Below, piece after piece: positions 27,400-36,171 of a DNA stretch of 36,171 bases. Source of the stretch: Phycisphaerales bacterium (GTDB lineage Bacteria > Planctomycetota > Phycisphaerae > WQYP01); the NCBI GenBank assembly GCA_027313145.1, contig DAHVEJ010000018.1:1-36171 (forward strand), in the 5' to 3' direction. Below the pieces are notes generated by a model. The model ran no database searches and had not been told where the DNA came from. It saw only the letters and a program-made list of their open reading frames with translations. Position numbers and translations under genes: made by a program. The first letter of the stretch is position 1. The number at the start of each line of letters is the position of its first letter.

Positions 27400-27528
27400 C
27401 CGATTCAATGCTGTCGCGCTGAGCTGCCGACGCGCCATTGGGCAATGCCAAGTGCTACAGAGAATAGCTGTTAGCGGCGCGGCGGCACACTTAGATACGC
27501 ATTACCATTACAAAAAAGTCCGCACATT

Positions 27529-27556
27529 ACGCCGGCCCAGCGCTGGCGTTTTTTTT
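27529..27556 (+). terminator. Rho-independent terminator
   Basis: ACGCCGGC-CCAGC-GCTGGCGT stem (one G-T pair) followed by 8 T. Confidence 0.8.
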
Positions 27557-27586
27557 GCACAGTCTATGCTATCTCTGACTTGGCCC

Positions 27587-27629
27587 CAAAACAAAACCGG
27601 CCGCCTTTTCTATTCGATCAGGCGGCCGG
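27587..27629 (-). terminator. Rho-independent terminator for the minus-strand prepilin gene
   Basis: Perfect CCGGCCGCC/GGCGGCCGG 9-bp stem; on the minus strand followed by TTTTGTTTT. Confidence 0.7.
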
Positions 27630-27763
27630 CTTTAGGAGGGTGTAAGGAGGTGGGGTAATTCCAATTTCAAATTGACGGAATCGCCCAAAATCTCAATTAG
27701 CTGCATGCGTTTAGGCAGCGCTGTGCGTGAGGTAACTTCTCCTACCACATTCACAACAACGTG

Positions 27764-28695
27764 TTACTGCGGTTGGTATAACGCAGCGAGCTGTGCCCGT
27801 TCGGTCTGCAGATCTGACTGAGTGGGGTTCCAATTTTGGTTCCATTGCAGCGTCCAAAGATCGGGGAGCTTAACGGCTTCCGCATGGCCGTCCGCGAACG
27901 CAACATTGGTTGTAAAGCCATGCCGGACGGAAAGAAATCTGGTCATAAAATCCCACCAGACATTACCGCTGTTATACAGGTTGGTGGTCAAGCTCCCCCC
28001 TGGGGTATTCCAAACACTTGGGCAGCCCTCGGGCATAAGCCCGTCGAGAATCAGCGGCACCTGATTGGTTGGGGCGCTGTTTTGATAGAATTACCCCAGA
28101 ACATGCTGGTTGTATTCCCGGCCCAACTTGGGGCTAGGCCATTCAGGTAGTTCTGACCGTCGGCGTCTGAACCGTTGTAGTTGTAAATAAAGCCATTAAA
28201 TGTGTAACTGCAATAGATGGTACCTACACCGAACGTAGCCGGCGGGTTGTTCGGATTCAGGAAAGCGGCGGGAACCTGACCGGAGTTGTAAAGATTGCCA
28301 TTCTGATGCAGGAAAACGCGGCACCAAGGCGTGACAGGATCATTTGCGCCTTCCACCCAGCCGATGCCATAATTTACAGTCGTCGCGGGACAAATATAGG
28401 ATGCAGGCGTGGTCATAAACGGCGCGAGCATTTCGAACCACCCTCCCGCGTTGTCACCGTTTCCGCCAGAGGCCGATTGCCGTGTCATGAAACCGTATTG
28501 CGAGACGTACTCCGCATAGGCGGTGCCGAACTGTCGCAGGTTAGAGAGGCATACAGTGTTGGTAGCCAGCTTCTTCGCCCGTGCCAACGCCGGTAGAAGC
28601 AATGCAATCAGCAGGGCGATGATGGATATAACCACCAGCAGTTCAATGAGTGTGAAGCCTTTTGGCTTACGACCAATAGGATGTGTGACTTTCAT
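27764..28695 (-). pseudogene. Type II secretion/prepilin-like protein with H-X9-DG motif, interrupted by a frameshift
   Basis: [42 protein letters not shown] at N-terminus (frame of ORF 28051..28758); HGFTTNVAFADGHAEAVKLPD in ORF 27764..28060; frames meet near GGGG at 28071-28074. Confidence 0.8.
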
Positions 28696-28836
28696 AAATA
28701 AAGTCCTCCGAAGAAAAAATACCTGAACCTTCCAGTTTTTCAGTCCCAGGCGACACACCTGAGGCTGCTTAGTTATTTATTTGTCCATCTCGTGTCATCA
28801 AGACTTTACTAATAATAATGATCCAAAAGCTTGACG

Positions 28837-28878
28837 CCACTGCGTACAGCGCATAAATTTATTTCTACAGCGCAAAAT
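28837..28878. promoter_or_regulatory. 42-bp repeated site, copy 2, overlapping a candidate promoter of the XylR-type regulator
   Basis: GCCACTGCGTACAGCGCATAAATTTATTTCTACAGCGCAAAA; TTGACG (28832) - 17 bp - TAAATT (28855) overlaps it; 39 bp upstream of the ATG. Confidence 0.7.
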
Positions 28879-28917
28879 TATTATAGGTATTTTGTCGCTC
28901 AAATGGAGTGTTGTATT

Positions 28918-30132
28918 ATGAGAAAAACCGTTAAAAGTAAGCGTATTCGCGGCAAGAGTTCCAGGCGAATTGCGCTATTTCTCGAAGAAATGGGACCCTA
29001 TGGCGAGCGTGCTATGCAGGCTATCGCGCAGTTTGCCCGAGGCCGGGGAACCTGGCGCGTCGATATGGCCAACTTTGGCGAAGTTACTGCCGATGAGATT
29101 ACCGCCGGAAAAGTCGATGGCGTTATTTTCGGCCGCTGGGGGGCGTTGCCGGAGTTGCTCAAGGCTATCAACCATAGCGGCGTGCCGACGGTGGATATTT
29201 CCGGTTCTGATGAAGTGCAAACACCTCCCGCCCGCGTGATGCCCGATGACCGTGGCGTCGGAATAATGGCAGCCGAACATTTTCTCGCCCGTGGTTTTGA
29301 GCATTTTGCGTATTATGGCCTGCCCGAGGAATTTAATCATCGCTGGGAAAAAGCCCGACGGGATGGATTCCGCGATACGCTTGCCGGCCGCGGCTTATCA
29401 ACGGATTGCTTCAGTGGCTCCGCCCGTGGATGGAATGAACTCCATGATCGCGTCCATCTGTTGGCTTTGAGCCGCTGGTTGATCAAGTTGCCCAAGCCCT
29501 GCGCGGTGCTGGCCTGTATTGATGCCTTCGCGTATGAAATTCTGCGTTTGGCGCGGGAATCCGGCATGGCGGTTCCCGAGGATATCGCGGTCTGCGGTGT
29601 GGATAACCGCCTGTGGATTTGCATGCTGGCCAACCCCACCATTACCAGTATCCCCCTTGACGGCGTGCAGGCCGGGGCACGCAGCGCTCAATTGCTTGAC
29701 AAACTCATGGCCGGCGGCGCGGTTCCGAAAGAGCCGATACTCATTGCGCCCCTGCCCATTGAACATCGCGAATCTACCGATGTCTACGCCTTCCATGACG
29801 CCGACGTGGTGGAAGCACTGCACTATATTCGGGATCATTGCAACCGGCCGATCACCGTGTCGGATATCCTTCGGACAATTCCTGTTTCCCGAAGATCGTT
29901 GGAAATGCGATTTAAAAGCCTGACCGGTCAGACGTTGCAGGCGGAAATCTGGAGAGCGCATTTGGACCGTGCCAAGCGACTGCTGCTGGAAACGGATCAA
30001 TCCATCTATGACGTTGCCGAAAATTCGGGATTTCGCACGTCCGCGACTTTTAATGTCATGTTCCGCCGGGCCGTTGGCAAGACGCCCACCGAATTTCGTC
30101 GGCAGGTTAAATTGCCAATGCGACAGCCTTAA
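28918..30132 (+). CDS. XylR-type regulator: LacI-like sugar-binding domain plus C-terminal AraC HTH
   Basis: Sensor 'AEHFLARGFEHFAYYGLP', 'LACIDAFAYEILRLARESGMAVPEDIAVCGVDN'; C-terminal 'PVSRRSLEMRFKSLTGQTLQAEIWRAHLDRAKRLLLETDQSIYDVAENSGF...FRRAVGKTPTEFRRQ'. Confidence 0.93.
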   Translation: MRKTVKSKRIRGKSSRRIALFLEEMGPYGERAMQAIAQFARGRGTWRVDMANFGEVTADEITAGKVDGVIFGRWGALPELLKAINHSGVPTVDISGSDEVQTPPARVMPDDRGVGIMAAEHFLARGFEHFAYYGLPEEFNHRWEKARRDGFRDTLAGRGLSTDCFSGSARGWNELHDRVHLLALSRWLIKLPKPCAVLACIDAFAYEILRLARESGMAVPEDIAVCGVDNRLWICMLANPTITSIPLDGVQAGARSAQLLDKLMAGGAVPKEPILIAPLPIEHRESTDVYAFHDADVVEALHYIRDHCNRPITVSDILRTIPVSRRSLEMRFKSLTGQTLQAEIWRAHLDRAKRLLLETDQSIYDVAENSGFRTSATFNVMFRRAVGKTPTEFRRQVKLPMRQP

Positions 30133-30202
30133 TCGGTTCGGCGGGAATTTTCGGCGGCGTGTTCTACTTCGGTATAAGAGCCGATACAGTGATTTCCGTT
30201 AC

Positions 30203-31069
30203 TTATCCGAATTGGCCGGTGACGTAGGCCAGGGTTTGCTGGTGGTCGGGGTTGTGGAAGATTTTATCGGTGGCACCCACTTCAATAAGGTTGCCCATAT
30301 AGAAAAACGCGGTCTGATGGGCCACGCGCACGGCCTGGTGCATATTGTGCGTGACAATCACGATGGTCATGGTTTTGCTTAATTCATTAATCAGCGATTC
30401 AATGGTTTTCGTGGCGATGGGATCCAGCGCCGAACAGGGCTCATCCATCAGCAGTACTTCAGGGTCTACCGCAATGGCCCGGGCAATGCAGAGACGCTGC
30501 TGCTGGCCGCCTGAAAGGGACAACGCGGAAATATGCAGGCGGTCTTTGACTTCATCCCAAAGCCCGGCCGAGCGTAAGGATTTCTCAACCTTTTCGGCAA
30601 TCACCGTCTTTCCGCGAATGCCATGAATTCGCAGCGGATAGGCCACATTTTCAAAAATGCTTTTGGGAAATGGATTGGGTTTCTGAAATACCATGCCGGT
30701 GCGTTTGCGCAATTCCATCACATCCACCCGGCGGTCATAAATATCAGAACCGTGGATTTTGATACTGCCGCGCACGTGGCAATGTCGGATCAGATCATTC
30801 ATGCGGTTAAAGCAGCGAAGAATGGTTGATTTGCCGCAGCCTGACGGCCCGATAAACGCCGTCACTTCGCCATGGGCAATGTGCAGATTTACGCCGTGAA
30901 CCGCCCGGCCTTTTCCATAAAATACTTCGAGGTTCTTTATTTCTATTGCCTGCCGCTTGGCGTGGTGGTCCGGAGCCACCGGAATCATGCGCGGCAAATT
31001 TCCGGCATGACCGTTATGTTGCGACGCGTGCGGGCGTGAGGCGGATTCCGTTGTAATTGGCGGCGTCAT
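30203..31069 (-). CDS. pstB: Phosphate ABC transporter ATP-binding protein
   Basis: [111 protein letters not shown]. Confidence 0.95.
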   Translation of the reverse strand: MTPPITTESASRPHASQHNGHAGNLPRMIPVAPDHHAKRQAIEIKNLEVFYGKGRAVHGVNLHIAHGEVTAFIGPSGCGKSTILRCFNRMNDLIRHCHVRGSIKIHGSDIYDRRVDVMELRKRTGMVFQKPNPFPKSIFENVAYPLRIHGIRGKTVIAEKVEKSLRSAGLWDEVKDRLHISALSLSGGQQQRLCIARAIAVDPEVLLMDEPCSALDPIATKTIESLINELSKTMTIVIVTHNMHQAVRVAHQTAFFYMGNLIEVGATDKIFHNPDHQQTLAYVTGQFG

Positions 31070-31656
31070 GGTAAATACCTCCGCGATTTTCAGTCGCTTG
31101 CTTTTTGCTTGTCTGCCCGGCGTACGCCAAGCAAAGGTTCATCAAACCCATGCAATAACAGTATGACATCGGTAGGGATGGAGCAAGGGTTTTCCGGTAA
31201 AAAAGTCCATATTAGCGCAACATTATCCATTGAGTTACGCAGTTTTAGCGCAATGTTAATATTTTTACGAAAATGAAAATACCCTGTGGGCCGCACAAAG
31301 CCGCTAAATACAAAACAACCCGAATTAAAAAACTCATCGCGTAGAGCTTCGCCGCGTAAAAGTTGCAACGGTTATGGTTCGTTGGCCCTGCGAAAATCGG
31401 CGTTGGCCTTTCGTGCTCGGCGGGGGCGGATATTCTTTGCGTCGTACGATGTTTGAGTCACTGCGCTGGCAGTCGCGGGCGATGGGGCAGGGAGAAAAGG
31501 TTTCAGTGGAGCTGGCTGCCTATTTCGACGCCACCACGGGAAGTTTTCCGCGAAGCCCTGCGAACCCCGGCCGGTGCCTGGGCGTAATACATTATCGAGA
31601 GCGGAGCAGGCTTCCCTTTCGCGCGCCTATGATCGCTATACTTAAAGCGGTGCGAT

Positions 31657-32271
31657 ATGGCGTGGCCATGGTTTTATGATTTAGCGGTGTCTCCACTGGA
31701 GGTTCTGGGATTATCCCGGCTGCGGAAAAATCTCGTGGCCCAGGCTGCGGGCCGAGTTTTAGAAATCGGCGGCGGAACCGGCGCGAATATGTCCCATTAC
31801 AGCACCAACTGCCAACTGGTGCTCACTGATCCGGATGAGGCCATGCTGCGGCGTGCCGGCAAGCGAAGCAATATTGTCGCGCGCACAGCGAACCGGGTGG
31901 CGGCCGATGCGCAGTGCCTGCCGTTCCGGTCCGCGAGTTTTGATATGGTCGTCGCTACCTTGGCGTTCTGTACCATTCCCCAGCCGGCGATGGCTTTCCG
32001 GGAAGTTCAACGCGTACTGCGACCCGCAGGAAAACTATTGCTTTTGGAACATGTCCGCGCTGCCGGCCCATGGATTGTCCGATTGCAAAATGCCTTAACG
32101 CCGTCGTGGCGCATCCTGGCCGATGGCTGTCACCTTAATCGCGATACTCTGGGCGTTGCCACGGCCAATGGTTTCCAAGTGGTTCAGAAACGCTATGCCC
32201 TGAACGGGGCCTTGCTGACCGCAATACTCATAGCCAATGACTCCACAGCCGCAGCGCGGAACGGCAAATAA
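31657..32271 (+). CDS. Class I SAM-dependent methyltransferase
   Basis: VLEIGGGTGANMSHY motif I, LPFRSASFDMVVATLAFCTIPQP, REVQRVLRPAGKLLLLEHVRA. Confidence 0.9.
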   Translation: MAWPWFYDLAVSPLEVLGLSRLRKNLVAQAAGRVLEIGGGTGANMSHYSTNCQLVLTDPDEAMLRRAGKRSNIVARTANRVAADAQCLPFRSASFDMVVATLAFCTIPQPAMAFREVQRVLRPAGKLLLLEHVRAAGPWIVRLQNALTPSWRILADGCHLNRDTLGVATANGFQVVQKRYALNGALLTAILIANDSTAAARNGK

Positions 32272-32273
32272 TA

Positions 32274-33623
32274 TTACCCCGCCGATACCACGCCCATGGC
32301 ACCGGGCTTGCCGGCACCGGGCATTAATTCCGGACGGCCGATGGCGCGATAAATCAATCCAGCGGCCAGGACTTTGGTGCTGCCGAGGCAATTTCGCCCG
32401 TCAAAAACATATTTGCCACGCATCAGGGATGCGATGTGCGGCCAATCCTGGGTGATAAATACCGACCAGTCGGTAACCACCGCAACGGCATCAGCGCCGC
32501 GTGTGCATTCATCGACGCCCTTGGCCCATGTAACTTTATCACCGAGTGTGCGCCGGGCATTTTCCATGGCCTGCGGATCATACACTCGAACTTTTATGCC
32601 GGCGGCCAGCAGCGCGTGAATAACTTCAATGCTGGGGGCTTCACGCATATCATCGGTATCGGCCTTAAAGGCCAGCCCCCATATCGCCACCTGCGGTTCC
32701 GCTACTGCGGCCAGAGCTTTGATAATGCGCGTGGCAAAGGCTTTTTTCTGTCGGGTGTTGGCCTTTTCAACACCGCTTAACAAATGCGGTTCCAAGCCGA
32801 ATTCCTGCATCTGGTGCACCAGGGCGGCGACATCTTTAGGAAAGCATGATCCGCCGTAACCCACGCCCGCTTTTAAAAAGGATGGCCCGATGCGTTTGTC
32901 CGTGCCGATGCCGACGCGCACGGATTCAATATCGGCACCGATGGCCTGCGCCAACTGGGAAAGCTCATTAATAAAGCTGATGCGCACCGCCAGCATGGCG
33001 TTGGAGGCGAATTTGGTGAGTTCCGCGCTTTGCCGACTCATGGAGAAAATGGCATAGCCGCGGTCAATTAACGGTTGATAAATTTCACGCAGAACTTCCA
33101 TACCAGCGTTGGAATTGGCCCCGAAAACAATGCGGTCCGGCTGCATGAAGTCCTGGATGGCGGTGCCTTCGCGCAGAAATTCCGGGTTGTTGACCACTTC
33201 AATGCGGTGCGGACTCTTGGCTACCTGCTGGGCGACAAGCTCGCCGGTGCCCGGTGGAACCGTGCTTTTAATGACCAGTGTTTTGGGGCCGTTGGCGTGC
33301 TTAAGAACATCTTCCACAGCGGCAAATAACATACTTAGATCCGCTCCGCCCTTGGGGGACGGCGGCGTGCCTACCGCAATGAACACACCTTGCGATTCTT
33401 TAATCGCCGCCGCGATATCCGTTGTAAAGCTTAGCCGGCCCGCCGAAGCTTCCGCTAAAATCAATTCCGATAAACCCGGTTCATATATGGGAACCTTGCC
33501 CTGCGCCAGCCCGGCGACGCGCTTGGCATCCACATCCACGCCGATGATCTTATGGCCCAGCGCCGCCAGACATGTGCCGCTAACCAAGCCGACATAACCA
33601 CATCCGATAACCGCAATTTTCAT
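32274..33623 (-). CDS. ugd: UDP-glucose 6-dehydrogenase
   Basis: MKIAVIGCGYVGLVSGTCLAALGHKIIGVDVD, GVGYGGSCFPKDVAALVHQ, IWGLAFKADTDDMREAPSI; start at Met 33623. Confidence 0.95.
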   Translation of the reverse strand: MKIAVIGCGYVGLVSGTCLAALGHKIIGVDVDAKRVAGLAQGKVPIYEPGLSELILAEASAGRLSFTTDIAAAIKESQGVFIAVGTPPSPKGGADLSMLFAAVEDVLKHANGPKTLVIKSTVPPGTGELVAQQVAKSPHRIEVVNNPEFLREGTAIQDFMQPDRIVFGANSNAGMEVLREIYQPLIDRGYAIFSMSRQSAELTKFASNAMLAVRISFINELSQLAQAIGADIESVRVGIGTDKRIGPSFLKAGVGYGGSCFPKDVAALVHQMQEFGLEPHLLSGVEKANTRQKKAFATRIIKALAAVAEPQVAIWGLAFKADTDDMREAPSIEVIHALLAAGIKVRVYDPQAMENARRTLGDKVTWAKGVDECTRGADAVAVVTDWSVFITQDWPHIASLMRGKYVFDGRNCLGSTKVLAAGLIYRAIGRPELMPGAGKPGAMGVVSAG

Positions 33624-33855
33624 GAAAGCTCCAAAATAAGGCAGCCGAAAGGTGCTTACATTACACCCAAGCCCCACCGCGCCGGAACTGCTGCACGTGA
33701 ACAAAACCACAAGTATAGTGTTCAACGCCCCGGGCATCACCGGCCGCCCGGAGATTATCGGCAATTTTCGTCATTGTTCTGAATTTGTCCAATGAAATGC
33801 AAAATCCGTTAAAATAGCGGTGGCGTGCGTGCGGTTCGCGCAAGAGCGATGTTTT

Positions 33856-33939
33856 ATGGCTCACGGACCTACGCTTAAAGCGACCGGCTTTAAAATCCGG
33901 ATTAAAAAAGGCTCCCGACCAGTGGCGGGATGGTGCTGA
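33856..33939 (+). other. 27-codon basic small ORF (MAHGPTLKATGFKIRIKKGSRPVAGWC) ending 2 nt before obgE
   Basis: Read directly: ATG 33856, TGA 33937-33939; obgE ATG at 33942 in another frame. Confidence 0.3.
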
Positions 33940-33941
33940 CG

Positions 33942-35135
33942 ATGTTTATTGATGAAGCGGAAATTGAAGTATTTGCGGGCAAAGGGGGCAATGGGTGCGT
34001 TTCCATGCGCCGGGAGAAATATATTCCCCTGGGTGGGCCGGACGGTGGTGATGGCGGCAAGGGGGGCAGCGTCTATCTGGAAGCGACAGAGGGGGTGGAA
34101 ACTCTGCTGGATATGGTTGGGCGACATCATTGGCGGGCGGGCAACGGCGAAAATGGTCAGGGCAAGAAAAAGGCCGGCAGCGATGGCAACGATCTGGTGA
34201 TTCGTCTGCCGGCGGGAACGATGGTCTACGACGCGCAAACCGGGTTGCTCCTGGTTGATCTGCTGCCGGTGGGGAAACGGGCATTGGTGGCCCGGGGTGG
34301 AAAAGGTGGACGGGGCAATTTGCAATTTACATCGTCGGTGCGGCAGGCTCCGGATTTTGCGGAACCGGGGGAACCGGGGCAGAATCGAAAATTAAAATTG
34401 CAACTTAAGCTCATTGCGGATGTCGGCTTGATCGGCAAACCCAATGCCGGTAAATCCACACTGCTGTCACGGTTATCCGCGGCGCGGCCGAAAATCGCGG
34501 ATTATCCTTTTACCACCCTTAAGCCGCAGTTAGGCATTGCGGAACTGGATATGGAACGCCGCCTGGTGCTGGCCGATATTCCAGGCTTGATTGAAGGTGC
34601 CTCGGAAGGGGCGGGATTGGGGTTGGATTTTCTGCGGCATATTGAACGCACGCGCGTTCTGGTGCATTTGTTAGATATGGTTCCCATGGATGATACGGCC
34701 CCCATTGACAGCTACCATGCCATACGCGCGGAACTAATAGCCTACAGCCCTAAACTGGCGGCCAAACCGGAAATTCTGGTCGCCAATAAAATGGACCTCA
34801 CCGGAGCATCGGAAGCACTGGCGGATTTGCGCACGGCGTTACCCGGAAAACAGATTCTGGCGGTCAGCGCCGCCACCGGCACCGGCTTGCGGCCGTTGCT
34901 GGAAGATTTGTGGCAGCTTATTATTGCCACTCCACCCGGCGACGCGGTTGAGGAAACTCCGCCGATGATCGCGGTGAACCTGGATCGTGTGCGGGAATCT
35001 TCCGCCAAACTGGCCGATGCGCAGTTGGCGGCGGAAGTGGAAGCGATTAAAGCGGATGATGTTCGCAAGGGCAAGTACTATCGGCGTACCAAAGCGGATC
35101 GAACCAGAGACCGCAATAAAAAAAGACTTTCATAA
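33942..35135 (+). CDS. obgE: GTPase Obg/CgtA
   Basis: MFIDEAEIEVFAGKGGNGCVSMRREKYIPLGGPDGGDGGKGG, GLIGKPNAGKSTLLSRLSAARPKIADYPFTTLKPQLG, LADIPGLIEGASEGAGLGLDFLRHIERT. Confidence 0.97.
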   Translation: MFIDEAEIEVFAGKGGNGCVSMRREKYIPLGGPDGGDGGKGGSVYLEATEGVETLLDMVGRHHWRAGNGENGQGKKKAGSDGNDLVIRLPAGTMVYDAQTGLLLVDLLPVGKRALVARGGKGGRGNLQFTSSVRQAPDFAEPGEPGQNRKLKLQLKLIADVGLIGKPNAGKSTLLSRLSAARPKIADYPFTTLKPQLGIAELDMERRLVLADIPGLIEGASEGAGLGLDFLRHIERTRVLVHLLDMVPMDDTAPIDSYHAIRAELIAYSPKLAAKPEILVANKMDLTGASEALADLRTALPGKQILAVSAATGTGLRPLLEDLWQLIIATPPGDAVEETPPMIAVNLDRVRESSAKLADAQLAAEVEAIKADDVRKGKYYRRTKADRTRDRNKKRLS

Positions 35136-35152
35136 CAACATGGAGCGCAATT

Positions 35153-35935
35153 GTGAGCGTGATTGCCATTGACATAGGAAACACCCGCATCGGCGTGGGG
35201 TTATTTACCGCCGGGAAAAGTGCCGACCCGGCCCTGCGGTTCAATCATTCCGATCTGCAATCCGAAATGCTGGCGTATCTTGAGAAACTCTCCACCGGCG
35301 TAACCGATGGCGGCCGGCGGCCTGATGGGGTGGTGTTGGCCAGTGTCGCCCCCGAATGGACGGACCGCGTGGCGGAGCTTATCAGCAATCGCTGCTCAAT
35401 GACGCCGGAAATTGTGGGTAGGGATCTGAAAATTCCCGTGCAAACCAATCTGACCGATGAATCCACCGTGGGTGTGGACCGTCTGCTTGGAGCATTGTGC
35501 GCGTATGTGAATACCGAGCAGGCCTGCGCCATTATCAGTGCGGGGACCGCTTTGGTAGTGGATTGTATTGATGATGCGGGGATTTTTCTTGGCGGGGCCA
35601 TTGCGCCGGGCCTGGCGCTGGCGGCCAAGGCCATGCATACGGGCACCGCGCAACTTCCCATGGCGAATCTGGATTTGCCGCAGGAACCCTTTGGCCGCGA
35701 CACGATGGCAGCACTGAATCTCGGGGCGTATGCGTCCATCCGCGGCGCGGCGGCGTATCTTCTGGAACGGTACGCGGAAAAGCTCGGTCATTGGCCGCAT
35801 GTGGTGGGTACGGGCGGCGATGCGATGCGCGTCTTCGGCAACAGCGGCCTGGTGGATTCCTTTATTCCCGATCTGGTGCTGCAAGGTGCCGCCTTGGTCT
35901 GGGAGCATCATCACGGGGAAGATATTGCAAGTTGA
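35153..35935 (+). CDS. coaX: Type III pantothenate kinase
   Basis: IAIDIGNTRIGVGLF, GVDRLLGALCAY, IISAGTALVVDCID, FLGGAIAPGLALAAKAMHTGTAQLP; GTG start. Confidence 0.94.
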   Translation: MSVIAIDIGNTRIGVGLFTAGKSADPALRFNHSDLQSEMLAYLEKLSTGVTDGGRRPDGVVLASVAPEWTDRVAELISNRCSMTPEIVGRDLKIPVQTNLTDESTVGVDRLLGALCAYVNTEQACAIISAGTALVVDCIDDAGIFLGGAIAPGLALAAKAMHTGTAQLPMANLDLPQEPFGRDTMAALNLGAYASIRGAAAYLLERYAEKLGHWPHVVGTGGDAMRVFGNSGLVDSFIPDLVLQGAALVWEHHHGEDIAS

Positions 35936-36094
35936 GCAATCCGCAAGGCCGGGAGATTTGCGGATTCAGCGTTGCAAGGCACAGAGCTTGGCAAAACGGA
36001 TGGTGCGCATGAAAACACAGTTCATAATATGTTCACGACGGTGGCCGGGGCGCGTGGAAAGCAAAAATAAACTGTAACAATTAACTCGGCGGTA

Positions 36095-36171
36095 TGTTGT
36101 GTTTCAATAGAAATGTCACCCCCTTGTTTCAATAGAAGTGTCACCCCACGGGCTGGTTGGGATATACCGGT
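36095..36171. mobile_element. Possible terminus of an IS21-like insertion sequence (truncated by window edge)
   Basis: Two 23-bp direct repeats TGTTTCAATAGAA(A/G)TGTCACCCC at 36100-36122 and 36125-36147, 25-bp period. Confidence 0.4.

Noticed and set aside
28051-28090. Programmed -1 frameshift in the prepilin gene
   Set aside because: No X-XXY-YYZ slippery heptamer in the correct phase and no clear stimulatory element; mutation or sequencing error is simpler.
31090-31368. Minus-strand 92-aa ORF upstream of pstB
   Set aside because: No domain or convincing ribosome-binding site; low-complexity composition typical of spurious ORFs; gap treated as non-coding.
33109-33597. 162-aa ORF antisense to ugd
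   Set aside because: Antisense shadow ORF over a conserved gene.
33840-33940. Possible tRNA upstream of obgE (CGGCTTTAAAATCCGG looks like an anticodon arm)
   Set aside because: No matching acceptor stem, D-arm or GGTTCGAATCC T-arm at the right spacing.

Overview
36 kb chromosomal window with a Planctomycetes-like (Phycisphaerae-like) flavour: PEP-CTERM/VPLPA sorting tails, an H-X9-DG prepilin-like protein, many secreted glycoside hydrolases and no SusC/D. The taxonomy is inference only. Housekeeping genes sit at the edges: DUF971-hisA-hisH, OmpA-like lipoprotein, PTPS/QueD family, pstB, ugd, obgE, coaX. The centre is a polysaccharide-degradation region: GH92, GH51, GH13, LacI regulator, VPLPA-CTERM protein, GH28, GH95-like, and a XylR-type AraC regulator. 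It also holds an ACT-domain malic enzyme and a two-gene AAA ATPase + DUF4276 cassette that looks like an OLD/PARIS-type defence module. Most interesting items: (1) the AAA+DUF4276 cassette; (2) a 42-bp near-identical site with a 21-bp-period direct repeat (TACAGCGCA), present over the XylR-type regulator promoter and once more 2.3 kb away; (3) a ~200-bp hairpin-containing repeat family found only in long convergent 3' intergenic gaps; (4) a tandem PTPS-fold protein whose N-terminal copy has lost the metal-binding HxH, with an internal ribosome-binding site in front of the intact copy; (5) a consensus promoter and terminator-like hairpin in a long leader upstream of the VPLPA-CTERM gene; (6) a LamG-like domain inserted in a GH95-like enzyme; (7) a frameshifted prepilin gene; (8) an apparent IS21-like end at the right edge. 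All calls come from reading the sequence; no database search was run.
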